From Chalara sp. BL73 (Eukaryota; Ascomycota; Leotiomycetes; Helotiales): a DNA stretch of 64,000 bases. The stretch spans positions 434,001 through 498,000 of the forward strand of contig CAKJVC010000123.1 of the NCBI GenBank assembly GCA_918026815.1. The letters run 5' to 3'. Positions 1-11,930 of this stretch are shown here, piece after piece (position 1 is the first letter of the stretch; each line of letters begins with the position of its first letter). The notes under the pieces were generated by a model. The model saw only the letters and a list, made by a program, of their open reading frames with translations, did not search any database and was not told the origin of the DNA. The position numbers and the translations under genes were made by a program.

Positions 1-2860
1 AAACCCAGGAGGCTACACACATATATGGGCAACCGTCGTGGGGGGATCTTTTCATGCAATTCTGGATATCGGCGCTGCCTTCGGAGTAAACTTGCTTAAC
101 CAGACAATATCGTATGGAAGTCGAGCTGCGACTTATGAGATATTCTCATATGGAAAGATAAATTTTATTCTCCCATCACTGAATTGTCAGGCAGCCATTA
201 AAGATATGAAAGTAACGGCTGTCACTTGCTGCTAGAGATTGGGGGATCGGCTCTTTATCGAAGAAATTGCTTCAGCTGGTACACTCTCAAGTTGCCCCGC
301 GCAAGTATGTTTTGTGCAACTCACTGGTACACCAAATTATTTCGTCCATACTCCTTGCTATAGTCATGGTTTTCCTTTCCTATTGAACTTGACCAAGTGG
401 GCTGTACTCCTGCCAGGATCAGAATCAAAGTATGTTCCTCAACTGCTCCAAAACGTCAAATTTTAATTCTCAACGACGTCATTCCGCGCAATTATGAATA
501 GGCAAGGTAGATACCATGCGGGAGATACTGGCACTTTCCATCCACGATTGGTAGTTTTTTTTTTTTTTGATATTGCCATTCCATGTTAAGGTTTCATTGC
601 TCCTTCCTTGCATAAGCTTGCTGCGAGGGATAAGAATTCGTTGCTCTGCGGACAACATGTGTGTATCAACTGGTTATATAGCCGTTGTGGAAGTTTGCTC
701 TGCTCTGGATTGATCCAGCTCAGTAGCCTCGACTGTGTTCTGTGACAAAATTGCTGAGTTCAGAGCGAGCCAGGGCCAAGGTTGGCCAATTTGGACTTGG
801 CGGCTCTGGAAATATTGTGCGAATTTCGTACAAGGAAACCTACCATTGGATATTAGACAGGGAAGGAAGTTTACTTGCGAGGTTTGTTGATGTGAAGCTC
901 CTATTTAGAAAATCTTGGCTGCCTAGGTGCCAGATATTCCTCGAACTCTGTGAGCGCGTGGAGGATAATGTCACTGGATGCCTGGTCGTCATGTTCAAGT
1001 GGCAAACTGATCTAGGCAGGTTCTCAAGTTAAGTCTGACATTTGCCCTGGACAACATCAATGGCCATGCACCACTGAATTCATATCATTTAGCCTGAGGT
1101 TTACCTCTTGAGATAGTTTTCTGGTCAGCAATAACCTTCTAATACTAGCAATAGCATTGGCATGCAAGTGTCATGCGGACCATATTTCAGTTCTCCGTGT
1201 CCACGGAGATGTGGCTGTCTTAAAATGGATTCTTCGCCTTTCAAGCCGCAATTCTGGAAAAATTTTGGACCATGGGACTTCTAGGATAGATGAATTATCC
1301 TTACGCAAGCCTCCTGAACTACCGCTTGCCTCGTGGCAAGCCACCCTCCCCCCCCCCCCCCCCCCCCCAATGCACTACAAGTCCATGGATGCAATTCTGA
1401 TTGTGAAGTGTGAGCGAGAGCCGGGAAATAAAGGCACACGATCCATATTGCTTTCCTCTTACGCGCATCCCCGGAGGACATAGTTCTGTGCATATATTAC
1501 GTTCCAATTTCAGCCTAGTATTCATCTCATCGGAAAATAGTTCGATTAAAAGGGATGCCAGAAAGTATATGCTGTCAGCACTTCCCCTCGTCCTTAATAT
1601 ATTTTCAAATAACGACTAAAGCCACAACGTCATTGCTGCAGCACCGTTCTCACTCTCTAAGCCTCTCCCCAATTGTGCTGCTTAGTTCTCGTTTGAAATT
1701 GTACATGATTGGTGTCAACGCAACGGAGACTCTTTGCCTTTCCCTGCAGTCTTCGGGCACAGATCCGCATTCGAACATTGAACACTCCGAGCTGGTTCCA
1801 TTTGGCATTGACATATCCTGAATATCAAACGGATGGAGTCGTTGATGTCTATCATTGGTGACTTTAAGTAAGGAATAAATTTCCGGCCTATAGTGAGGGA
1901 AGAAAGCGGTAGCCAATGAGAGCGAGGAGAGGATTTAAAGATGCTAAATCTTTTAGTAAAAGACAAAAGAGGTCGATCAATGGTGGGTTAGCGTTCCATA
2001 TCGGGTATCAGAATGCTGTATTGATGGTTAATTCCCCCATGCTGCAAGTTCAGTGAGTGCGGGGAAGTGGAGCCCTACTCTTCCACCTATATTAACAATC
2101 TATCAAAAATACCACCTGAACATGCATATCTCACATATTGCCCGAAATTTTGATGCATATCTTTGTTTTCCATCCTGAGTCAAGTGCAAGGGCCGACCCT
2201 AGTGTGCGGCACCAAACTCAGCACAATCTTATTCTATTCCTATTCTAATCTTCCACCTGAGATCCCGACGTTCCTGAATATTGTTTGATGGATTGAATTG
2301 ATGCTGATCTGGAACGGCCTAGATTATTTTCTTGAATAACCGCTTTCACTCCATATGTGGTGTAGGTCGGCCAACGACTCACGCGTCTTGAACATTCATT
2401 GTTATTCAATTTGAAAACCTCAGAAAGAGCTTTTCCAAACAACAAGTAGGGCCCCTGATACGAAAATTAGATGATTGGGAAAATGTTACTATTTTGCGCG
2501 CACAATTGATGTCATTTTTCATTCACGTTGTTCCTCCATGTAGTTGTAGCAACCTCTTCCTCCTCGAAGGGGCGTCTGATCACAACGAGATCTCCAATAA
2601 GAAACGCATACAGTCTTGAGCTTCTTCAGCCGAGTGAAGGAAGATGCAGAGACGACCACCTCTTTAGTTAATGTCTACAAGGCGCAGAAGGGGAGATATG
2701 CACGGAGACAGAGGGAGGGATGGGTAGTAGTATTGAAAATATGCAAGTAAACTCATAGAGGAATCAAGGAGTTCGTGCTATCATCGGAGGACATTCCAAA
2801 ACCATCTGCTGCTCATCTGAAGTAGTGCTCGTTGCTTAATCTCACTTAAGGGAGAAAAGG
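1..2860. other. Left-edge non-coding region
   Basis: I see no convincing gene in these 2.9 kb. A reading frame open from the left edge runs to a stop at about 235 (79 codons, no recognisable motif); it could be the tail of a gene lying outside the window, but nothing supports this. Other open frames are short, begin without ATG or have no protein-like pattern. The stretch holds a 21-base C run near 1348-1368 and a T run near 549-559. Base composition is moderately AT-rich, as in the other gene-free parts of the window. Confidence 0.5.
1348..1368 (+). repeat. Poly-C tract (21 C)
   Basis: An uninterrupted run of about 21 C residues lies in non-coding DNA. The true length may vary between isolates or be imprecise in the assembly. 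Confidence 0.9.
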
Positions 2861-2998
2861 TATATATAAAGCTGTTCAAACCCTCTCAGATCATCTCTTC
2901 AGCTCAGAAAACACTCGACATCTTCTACATTGACTTCCACTTCCACCTCTGCACTTCCACAACCAGATTCAAGAAATCAACATCAAGCAATCTTCAAC
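2861..2998 (+). promoter_or_regulatory. TATA-box core promoter of the small secreted protein gene
   Basis: A TATATATAAA element at 2861-2870 lies about 130 bases upstream of the ATG at 2999. It is followed by a pyrimidine-rich leader of TCATCTCTTCAGCTC type. This is a classic inducible, high-expression fungal promoter layout and the clearest TATA box of any gene in the window. Confidence 0.65.
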
Positions 2999-3594
2999 AT
3001 GAAGCTTTCCATCCTCAGCATCCTCACCGCAGCTCTTGTTGTCAATGCCCTCCCCAACCCGAATGGAGTGCGTCCTGCCGCTTCCCCCCTCCCGCCCAAC
3101 ATTTAAATTTGAAGAGAATGTACTAAGTCTTGACAAAGGGTGATGGCGGTGATGAACACCCAACCGAGCCTGAGCCAACTAACCCTCCTTCTCCAAATCC
3201 AACTGAGCCAGGCACTCCAACTAATACTGGGCCTCCTACGCCGACTGGCACTGGTGGCACTGGAACCGGCGACTGCGTCTATCGCTGCACAGGTGCTGGA
3301 GCCGTCATTGATGTGCTTGAATGCACCAATGTACTTACTGGCATTTCGAGTATGCCTCTCCTTCTCTATTCCTCTCCTGCTTTCTCCCGTGATTACCTAA
3401 AGAGTGTGATGGCTGACGAAGGGGAAGTCCTTGTCCCCATTGGGGTCGGCAAGAAACGCGAGGTCCGCCGCCGGGATGTCGATTATTGCTGCAAGCCTGA
3501 TAGCATTCTTTTGGATGCCGTCTCTTGCGTTGATGTTGGCTCGGGCAGCACCATCTCTCTCCCAATCACCTTGTTCCCAGGCATCAGCGGCTAA
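2999..3594 (+). CDS. Small secreted cysteine-containing protein
   Basis: Predicted 150-residue secreted protein of unknown function. Model: exons 2999-3067, 3139-3349 and 3422-3594. Both introns have usable branch sites; the second ends GGCTGACGAAG, and removing it keeps the frame while deleting an unconserved-looking stretch. Residues 1-18 form a signal peptide (MKLSILSILTAALVVNA). Next comes a Pro/Thr/Gly-rich linker (about 25-65), then two similar cysteine units of C-x11-C type (RC...EC and CC...SC) separated by a basic stretch KKREVRRR that looks like a Kex2-type processing site. The six cysteines do not fit the eight-cysteine hydrophobin pattern. It may be a wall-associated or effector-like protein, but this is inference. 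If intron 2 is retained the protein is 24 residues longer. Confidence 0.7.
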
Positions 3595-5045
3595 GCGCCG
3601 TGCCTGGATACTTTCGGGGAGAGATGTGAGGTGATGAGGGGGGCAGGGGGTGGAGCAAAGCAAAGGTTATGGTGTAGGAATTTCTTAAGTTTCTTTGTAA
3701 CCTTCGTTACCTCAATGAGGGGCTGCTGTTGTTGCCTTTTGGACAATGTTTGCTGTAGTCTGATGAGTGAAGGAGAGCTGAGGAGAGTGGAAGCGGTGCG
3801 AGTAGCTTAGTTGTGGAATGAAATACGTCTTTTGGATATCTCTATGTAGCTAGCATGAGTTATAACCGTGTGAGCACGAGATAATGTGTAAGAAATCATC
3901 CTCCGGTTGAGCCAGTTTCCGCTTCCACCAAAAACAAATGCTCGACCTTCGCTTAGGCAGATCGCCCCTGAAGATCGCCCCCATCATAAAATCAATGCTT
4001 GGCGTTCAGGGGGTAATATTGATATCAAAATAGACTGGCGCTTCAGCATTTGATGAGCAGCACGACTCAAGCTCAAAAACCTACTGCAACTGCAAAGACA
4101 TAGCTTGTAATAAGTGCGGTGTTCTCTATGCCATAAAATCCTTGCCGTTTGTTAAGCGCCTACTTTTTTTTGGCGGTCTTTGTGTGGTTGTCTGTTCAAT
4201 CTTGAATGACTAGAAGCCGTGGTAGCGATGACTTATGGCCTGAATCTGGACTGTCTCGTTTGATCTCAGGAGCTCATGGCCTCTTGTATATTGGACAAGA
4301 GGTGCTCGTCGTCCATTGGTGCTCGCTATATCTTCATTGATTCTTTTCGGTTTGCTTGTTTAAGGAACCGAGAGCTTGGAGCTTTTAATTGTGATGGATG
4401 GTGAGGCTTGCTTATGATGCGGGTATGGAGGTTGATTCGAATACCTTTTCTTCGGGATAGGTCGACTTCAGGTCCTGGTTGTAATGTCTATGTAGATAGA
4501 TCGTGGAAGGCAACTTTACGAGCTGTATTAACGCATTAAAGTTTTTTGTTCCCTTAGTGGAGTCTAGACTGCTGTGTTGGCTATGGCTCAGCGATGGCCC
4601 AGCCGTAAGTTCAGATGTCAGATGGGAGCTGCGTCAATTCCTACGTATTATCATAATGATAACTCTGTATGCACTCGTTTGTTCTTAAAAAAAAAAGGAT
4701 CGGATACAAAAGGCGGCTACTTTAAAATCATGGGCCACATCACGAGGCAAAGTGAAGAAAGAGGTTTCTATAATTATTTCATTGGAAAAGCTGAAAGCCC
4801 ATGCGCAATGCAAGACCACACATGTATTCAACTCACCATTCCCAGGGTATCATAGCAAAATCCTTCCTATGTACGCCATAAACCAGTAAACGCACCGCAA
4901 ACTCTTCTCAAATCAAAACAACGGCCGTCAATCACTCTAAGCAGAAACACCCAACCACAGTATCCTTCCTATTCCTCCATCTACCATATCGAGGCCGTCA
5001 GATAGATGTACCGAGTGAGGTGAAACAGGTTGTTGTTCGAGGCGC
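3595..5045. other. Intergenic, 1.45 kb
   Basis: The stretch lies between the ends of two converging genes, the small secreted protein and the minus-strand GPI-anchored protein. It should hold both 3' UTRs. The start (3600-3660) is G-rich. I see no coding pattern, RNA gene or repeat beyond a short A run near 4687-4697. Confidence 0.5.
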
Positions 5046-5957
5046 TTAGATGAAGAAGATGGCACCGAAAGCCAAAAGGCCCTGGGCAAGACCAGGAACG
5101 GCAATGCGAAGGCCAGCGCTGGCAGGCGCCACAGTTGCCGAAGGCGTGACCAACGTGGTTCTGGTGGAACTCGAGCGAACGATGCTCGTGGAGGTGCTGG
5201 GATTTCCGGTGACGGTCAAGAGAGAGGATGGAATGCTTGGGGTAGTGCCGTTGCTGTAGGTGTAGCTTGGAGGAGCGATGACTGTGACCGAGGTGTTTGG
5301 AACAGCGGAGGAAGTGACGACGCCGACGGCAGAGCTAGTTTCGATGTTGGTAGCTGGAACCGAGCTGGTGCTGGCAAAGATGCTAGTAGTTAGTAGGACG
5401 ACAAGGTTGTTTGAGTTGGTAGTTGGTGGAGGATTGACGCTGCTGCTGGTAGCAGAGGTTGGTGGGGCCACGACGCTGAAGCTTGAGGCTGGCGTTGGGA
5501 CATCAATGTTGCTTGTAGCAGGAGTTGGGCTTGGAACAACTACGATGCTGGTGCTGTATGCAGATGGTGGGGCTACAACGCTGGTGGATGGCGAGGTAAC
5601 AGGGACTGGAGTAGTATCCGTGGTGCATGTTGTAGTGCTGGTAGCAGTACAGCGAACGCCTGGTTGGCAAGAGGTGATGGTGATTGTGGCCGATCTATAG
5701 ACAGTCGAGGTGGTATGGGCATTACCACTGTATGTAGGTCAGCATCTCGATCTAAGAAGGCATCTTTGAGATTGTTACAGCTCTCGACGTAAGATACTGG
5801 TGGGGATGGAAGGCTTCTGACACGGTTCTCAAGAAATTGGTGCCTCATGGGATGGATGTTTGTGGAGGCTGAGGAGGAGATAAACTTACATTGGGACGAT
5901 ACCAGCGGCAACACCAGCAACCAAAGCGGCGCCAACGAGAAGAGTTAAGGCATGCAT
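5046..5957 (-). CDS. Ser/Thr/Pro-rich GPI-anchored cell-surface protein
   Basis: Predicted 249-residue wall or plasma-membrane surface protein. Exons on the minus strand: 5957-5890 and 5727-5046. The intron starts GTAAGT and ends GCTGACCTACATACAG. Residues 1-19 form a signal peptide (MHALTLLVGAALVAGVAAG). Then follows a short segment with four cysteines (CQPGVRC and TTC nearby), then a long Ser/Thr/Pro/Val-rich region suited to heavy O-mannosylation. The C terminus is a hydrophobic tail ending GAIFFI after a small-residue ASAG site, as expected for GPI addition. No CFEM or other enzymatic domain is visible. It could be structural or adhesive; no specific function can be assigned. A second ATG four bases inside the first is out of frame. 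Confidence 0.8.
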
Positions 5958-7337
5958 CTTGCGATGAAGAATTGATATTTAATGTAAACGAGTGTGGGAG
6001 GCAATGAGAGATCCGAAGTTCGAAGTTCAAAGATGCTTGAGTGAGCGGAGTATTGACTTTGATATTGTATTGTCTTGGAGAAGAAGTATTGTGGAGGAGA
6101 CGCGTTCTTGTATTCGGAGGTTTGGCGAACAAGTGAGGCGAGAATTAGTGAATCACTCACGATAACCTCACCTTTGCTCAACACGCTAGGCGGTGAGCAA
6201 ATAGACGGTGATCTGCCCGTGTTTGCAAGATATCAAATCTACGAATTTCGTGTGTTGAGCTTTGAAGGAATATGGAGAGTGAGCGAACTACGATGATGCA
6301 GACTGCAAGGAGAGAACAAATGGGAAGGCAAAGTAAAGCACAGGGCACACAGTATGTATTAAATGTTTGACCTTGCTGCTCTTCATCCGCTGCAGTCACC
6401 CTAAAGTTTCCCTTTCCTAAAGCTTGGCAGGATATGCGATGATCCGTTTTGGATTGCAGCTGTGGCTGTCCTCAGCTTGCCGATGACAAATGCAAGCTCC
6501 CACAACATCCAAAGATCTACTATACAGCATTGCGTTTGTGCAGTGTCTCTGCTGGGCCCTTGCAGGAAGTAAAACTGGTATCAACCAATCGCTAAAATAC
6601 CTCCGTCATTAACCTTCGACTTCGATCAGAGATACTCCCTGGTCGAGCCTGTGACATCGAAGACAAACGGGTAGATTTGAATATGAGAATATGACTTCGA
6701 GATAGGCAACTTCTTATTGTTAGATGATGCTGGTTAATATACACCTCTATTCCACTGTTTAGCTATTTCTGCTTCCTAGTATGGAGCCGTCTCCCCAAGG
6801 ATAGACGTTGAAGAAGGCAAAAGTAGTCGAGCTACAATGGGAGAGACATGTCATGTTTGAATTATGAAATAACTCGCTCCCATGCGAATTGAGAAGGCAA
6901 AACTTGAAAGTGCAATCACCATCGACCCTCAGAGGCTTAACCAGATATTGAACCATTATAATGACATAATTTCTAGCACTTTGGAAACCAGCCCAGTCTC
7001 TCAAACTCCGGTCAACATGGACAACTCCAAGGTATACATGTGCAATGAAACCCAAAGCGACGGGTCGCGGTAATTAGAAGCTTCCTGTCACTGGAATCAA
7101 TGAAGGCCTTCTTCGCTTGATATAAATATCTCCGTCCGAGCTATCACAGCGGACGAGAGCACGGAGTCTGAGATTGAGAATGCGAGACTAAGACAAGCCA
7201 GGTAGATTTAACGCATGTTGAAACTCTACCAGATATCAGCGATCGAAACGTGAGTCCAGAAGCGACCGGACTATGCATAATAGCTCCATTCATTAGGGAT
7301 ATCTTTTGGTAGACTGATACAAGGAAGATAAGCATTA
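5958..7337. other. Intergenic, 1.4 kb
   Basis: This holds the promoter of the minus-strand GPI-protein gene (5958 to about 6500) and the 3' flank of the minus-strand gene that ends at 7338. Short open frames here have no protein-like features. No RNA gene or repeat was seen. Confidence 0.5.
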
Positions 7338-8452
7338 TCAAGCTGGTTTCTTCTCATCTTCACTCTCATCGCTATCCTCATCATCGTCCTCATCCTCGTC
7401 CTCATCATCATCGTCCTCATCATCATCATCATCTTCTTCTTCTTCTTCATCCTCCTCGGCAATGGCTAACTCTTTCTCAATCTTCTGGATATCCTCCTTG
7501 GAAGCAGGCGAGACTTCAGAACCTCTATGTGTTAGAATCGGAGCAGCGTCGTATACACCTACTGTCTTCCACGCTGTAGACGTCGGTGATTGCAGTGACT
7601 CTATTTTCTCCACGCTATCAAGGGTTTGCTTAGGGAAGGGAGCCACCTCTTGCTTCCAAGCTGTAGAGTTTGGTGATTGAAGCGATTCCTTACTCTCAAT
7701 GACATGGGGAGTATCGATGACAAGAGATTTGGCAGTGACGGAGGATTTACTGGTGGTTCCTCTTATGGCATCTGTAGATTCATTCTCCTTCGTGGCAGGT
7801 TCTGCTTGTCCCACTCCAACCAACGTCTCAACCTTCTTTTTGCCCTCTTTAGCTATCTGCGCAGCTTGTTCGCCTACCTGCCGCATAGCTAATGTGATTG
7901 AGGTCGGTTGTCCACCTGCGGGAGCTTTAGGTTCCTCGACCGGTTTGGGAGCTTCCTTTGGAGCGGCGGTTGGTGTAGGCTTCACATTCTCTTTCTGCGA
8001 TACAGGTGCGGGGGGTTTCGAAGCAAAGGGATTAGGAGGTGGAGCTGCAGACTTCGGGGGCATTGTAAACTCATCATAGTATATCGTGACATGTTGTTTT
8101 AATTCGCCATATTCGTTCCAGTCCTCGACCTCTACCAAATCCTAGAGTTATTGAGCAGCTATCCTTGTCTTGATGGAGGGGTAACACTTACTCCTATCAC
8201 CAAACCCATCTGCACAAGTCCAGGTATCTTCCTCACCCTTCCTGATTCATCTTTTCCAGCTCGTCGGCCCCAAAGCATGCGTGCCTTCTCATCTGTCGCA
8301 ATATCAATTGCCTTGAACGGGATCCTGTTGGCCCGCAAGATAGTCTCCATGCGGGAGGTGGCAGTGACAATGTGGGATGACCCTGACGTCAGGGACGTGT
8401 AAACATAGAGGGCCGGATCGCTCGAATACGATTTTGGAGCAGAGTCTGCCAT
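7338..8452 (-). CDS. SH3BGR-like thioredoxin-fold protein with acidic tail
   Basis: Predicted 354-residue protein. Exons on the minus strand: 8452-8192 and 8141-7338, with a 50-base intron (GTAAGT...CTCTAG). The first about 110 residues look like the SH3-domain-binding glutamic-acid-rich (SH3BGR) family, a glutaredoxin-like fold: LYVYTSL at the first strand, then RMETILRANRIPFKAIDIA, and KIPGLVQMG in the place of the cis-Pro loop. No CxxC or CxxS redox motif is present, as usual in this family, so a binding rather than catalytic role is likely. The middle is Pro/Ala-rich and low in complexity. The C terminus is a run of about 40 Asp/Glu residues encoded by a CATCAT/TCTTCT-type repeat on the plus strand. 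The start is the ATG at 8452; an upstream in-frame TTG is not needed. The fold call is firm; the function is unknown. Confidence 0.8.
7380..7460. repeat. Trinucleotide-rich tract coding the acidic tail
   Basis: A run of ATC/TCC/TTC triplets on the plus strand encodes the Asp/Glu tail of the SH3BGR-like protein. It is likely to vary in length in multiples of three. Confidence 0.75.
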
Positions 8453-8859
8453 TTTTTGTGATTTCAATGCTGTGAACGCGTGGTGAGAATGAAGAGAGTT
8501 GTAAATCTTACGCGGGGTGAGGTGTCGTGGATGGACAACGAGCTGGTGGACTCATCCGGTCGCTTTGTTTCAGATCCGATGCTCGCGGGAGACTCGATCA
8601 GCAGTCGCCAGCGCATCGCAGAAGCGACTTGAGGCCAATTCATCTCGCAGCATGGAATTATATGAATTTATGGAACGATCGAATGTTTGGTCAGTCATGT
8701 TGTTTGATGTCAAAGATGTATGCATGCATTTTCTTATTGAGGTCATAAACTTAGCCTCGGCATCTCTCCTCTACCATTTAGTATTTCCTTTCCTTTCCTT
8801 TCCTTTTCCTTTTACTTGTTCCTCAGCAATAGCGAACCCCACCGCGAGTGTTTCCTAGC
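8453..8859. other. Promoter region upstream of the SH3BGR-like gene
   Basis: This 0.4 kb lies between the minus-strand SH3BGR-like gene and the decayed lyase gene. It contains a (TTTCC)n tract at about 8783-8812. No gene was seen. Confidence 0.5.
8783..8812 (+). repeat. (TTTCC)n microsatellite
   Basis: Four to five near-perfect copies of TTTCC are followed by T-rich sequence, in non-coding DNA. Confidence 0.8.
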
Positions 8860-10395
8860 TCGAGCTCTATAGCAGCTGGGAGTGCGAGTCATCTTTAGCC
8901 CGGTCGGAATACCAGTGTTCGGATTGCGGAAGACGCTACTGCACTGGGAGTTCGATATATAGCTTTTCGCAACGAGCAAGCCGCCAGTTATGCCGCAACT
9001 GCTTATGGCTACCTAACTGGAAAACCTGGCGTCTACCTAGTGGTAGGAGGTCCAGGAGTGCTTTATGTTATGACTGGTATTGGGAATGCATCTGCTAATG
9101 CTTTCCCGCTATTGCTTCTTGCCGGAAGCGGTGAAACGTATCAGATCACACAAGGTGCTTTCCAAGAGATGGACGCGATCTCCCTCCCTGCATTATATAC
9201 CAGGATTGCAAATCGGGCGACTCCAGACTCGAATCCTCAATCAATTCTGAGTGCATACAGAACCTTTGATTATGGGCAAAGGTGTATTGCCAGACTCTCA
9301 TCCTTCTAACCCGGCCTCCGCAAGATCCACCGGGCTGAATGGCGCTAGTATGGTTGTCATATTTGAAGCCAAACTAAACTTGATTCTACATTTTGGAGAG
9401 CAGCCAAAGTACAGCTCAGCTGTCAAGCTCATCCAAGTTTATATCCCACTGGAAGAGCCTGGGAAAACAATGATGGCTCAGATCTAGCCTTGTTTGGAGA
9501 CACCAATCTGTCACCTACCAGCCTAGCTCTGCCCAAGCTAGACGGCAATATGATATTTCTTCTACATGCGCTAAAGTCCTTATAGCCGGCATAGCCAAGA
9601 ATGAAGCAGTGGCTGCCAATCGGCCAAAGTTGGCAGAATCCCAATGACCAACGGACGAATCCTTGATGTTATTGTAGAGGCTCTACATAAGCTGTCGCCG
9701 CCTAAGAATGGAGAGATCGTCCACAAGAGCGAAGTTGCTATTACCATGGACATATCTCGTAACGTGTTCCCAGTTAAACATCTCCGCTTCCGTCTTGGTG
9801 TTGGGACATATGCCACAATGCAAGTTGAGTGTTGGGTTAGGTTATGCAAGTGAGCATTTCATCCTTTCCATCGCCGCTATCGATTAATGGCATGTCTCAC
9901 AAGATACGCAAACAGTGATTGTTCCCGAATAGCTTTAGTTGCTGCACACTGTGCATACAACATTCCTTTGCTGGAAGCCAATTCTGGATTTTTTCAGTCT
10001 TCTCCATTGCAAAAAGTTCGTCTGCCTAGAAGGTGACTCCAAATTCGGTTTCTCATTAGCAGAAGTCAAGACGATGCCACAGTATAGGATGGACATCCTC
10101 ATCTTTGTTATAATTAATGGCGGGGTGTATCATGGAGACACCCCAGACTCCGCCGCCTGGCTCAAGCTTAAACAGAATACTCTAGAAGGAAATGTGAAAG
10201 ACGGTCTCAAAACTTCCAGTCTGGGATGGGAGGTTTGATATGAGGAGGTTGCGGGAATGTGCGATGGTAAAGGATTTCTTGTGCGTACTCCTGCAGAACT
10301 TGAGAGAGTGATAGAGGATGGTTTCGAGGCAAGAGTTCCAGTAGCAATCATTGTGAGTATTGAGGCTACTTCAGCAGGAAAGATTGTAAGTTGTT
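8860..10395 (+). pseudogene. Decayed 2-hydroxyacyl-CoA lyase (TPP enzyme)
   Basis: Fragments spread over three frames match, in order, the peroxisomal 2-hydroxyacyl-CoA lyase / oxalyl-CoA decarboxylase family. These thiamine-diphosphate enzymes cleave 2-hydroxy-fatty acyl-CoAs. Recognisable blocks: VIFSPVGIPV and FRNEQAASYAATAYGYLTG (TPP-site Glu region), LVVGGPGVLYVMTGIGNASA, PLLLLAGSGET, GAFQEMDAISL, GVLPDSHPSNPASARSTG, LILHFGEQPK, ITMDISRNVFPV, then the TPP/Mg motif EGDSKFGFS...FVIINGGVYHG, SSLGWEV and GFLVRTPAEL. Damage: a frameshift near 8915; an internal loss at about 9268, where the frame jumps past 70-80 expected residues; a frameshift near 9475; lost blocks between 9850 and 10010; and TGA at 10236-10238 where the family has a codon for a small residue. 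No ORF longer than 100 codons survives. No transposon was seen in it. Confidence 0.85.
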
Positions 10396-10918
10396 TCTTT
10401 TCCCGTTCGGGCATGCGAAAAGTGAAGCCAGCGACTAAGTCGCCATCTGTTATTAGGGGTTGCTCACATTGGAGAAGGAAATTTCTTGACAAAATAACTC
10501 GAAGAAGATAAAGAAAGCTGCACGATTACAGTAGTTTTTCAGCTAGTAAGCCAGCAAGGAAGTAAGTCGAGGCTGGCTGTCTTTGATGGGAAATTCTTCA
10601 GCGGCAAATGATACCAAAAAAATGCAAGAAATAGAAAGGAAAAATAAGCTCTTCCACGCTCACATATTTGGAAGAATACGTTCATTCAATGCTACAAAGT
10701 ATGATAAGTTCCCGGTGTCTCAATTTGAGGGCATTCTTTCAGCTCAATTTCGAAATGCAAACGGAGAGAGACAACATGACGGACATTGGTGCGAATGTCA
10801 GCTCTATATATGCTACGTGCCTCTTCGTTACACCTGCAGTGGATTCATCAAGTAATTTGCATCTGTACTGCTTATCATCTCGTCAATTCATATAGCCTTC
10901 TGACTGACACGTTCCACC
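10396..10918. other. Spacer between decayed genes
   Basis: Half a kilobase lies between the end of recognisable lyase sequence and the next decayed gene. Short open frames occur, but none has a family pattern. The original C-terminal end of the lyase may have extended into the first 100 bases. Confidence 0.4.
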
Positions 10919-11930
10919 AGACCAGCCCTGAACTATCAGATACCCCCTCTGGCTAATCCGCTCTATTGGGCAGACTATGTGCCTGCCCATCCCCATCAGA
11001 GCACAACAGTCCAAGAAGCAAGACCGTCTCATTGAAGCCCGACATTGCTCGCCTTCAGCCCGAATCTCGAGGACACGGACTGTGACGCGGGAGGTATCGA
11101 AGAAAACGGTCAAGGTTCCAAAAGAAGTCATGTCAAGTTGGGGCTGGGATCCTTCAGAGTATGAGATTGCGCGGGAGAGAGCCAGAAGGGCAAGAAGAAG
11201 GCGGTTAGATTACCTTGGTAAGCGTTCCTCTCCGGAGCTTAAACAGGAAATTGCCGTATGCTGACTTGATTGTGATACAGAGGATATCCACCTCGCCATA
11301 GAAATGGAAAAAATATTACGTCTTCCTTCTCCTCCAGCTCCTGTAGCTGCTCCGGCTCCTCCACCTCCTATAGAGGAGAAACCCAAAGAAGACAAAGCAG
11401 ATAAGATCCTGGTGGAACTGGAGAAATGGAATGCTTCGATGCAGAGAAAGGAGAATGATAAGGCAAAAGCAAAGTTCGAAATGGATTGCATTAAGAAGGG
11501 CGAAGAGAAGGAAAGGGCGAAGTGGGAAGCTAAAGGCTCCGTTGCTATCGATGCAGGCAAAAGTATTAATGCTGGATATGGACACACAAACGCGATTGGC
11601 TGGGCTGGAAACAGCCTGCCTGCATCATACCTTGGAGGAGGCGGTGGACGGTACGATATGATACCATACTCTTATGCTGCAAGACTAGGTGTGGGTGGTG
11701 AAATGTTTGGCACAGCGAGGGGTATTGTTGATAGGGACCCACAGCGAGCTGTTTATGCAGTTGATGGGTGTCCTGCAAGCATGTTAGCGCTTGAAGGTGT
11801 TAGTAGATTGGAGCGCGAAATCGTGGGTTCTGGGAGGGCTATGGGGTGGAGAGGTCATGGTTGTTATTGTGCGAGGGATGCATTGGGTTGTACGAGCAGT
11901 GGTTGTCGGGCTAGAGGGCTGGGATGGTGA
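10919..11930 (+). pseudogene. Unrecognised charged protein, probably decayed
   Basis: No family recognised. A first block (LNYQIPPLANPLYWADYVP...TTVQEARPS) reads in one frame from about 10930 to 11030. A second block (ARISRTRTVTREV...SSWGWDPSEYEIARERARRARRRR) continues in another frame, so one base has probably been gained or lost near 11028. An intron at 11218-11280 (GTAAGC...ATGCTGACTTG...ACAG) still looks functional and joins smoothly to EDIHLAIEMEKILRLP, then a proline stretch, a Lys/Glu-rich probable coiled coil and a Gly-rich C terminus ending at 11930. If translation starts at the ATG at 10977 a protein of about 290 residues could still be made, so it may be a live gene with a replaced N terminus. 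Confidence 0.5.

Noticed and set aside
2999..3594. Hydrophobin assignment for the small secreted protein
   Set aside because: Six cysteines in a C-x3-C-x11-C...CC-x11-C layout do not fit the C-CC-C-C-CC-C hydrophobin pattern.
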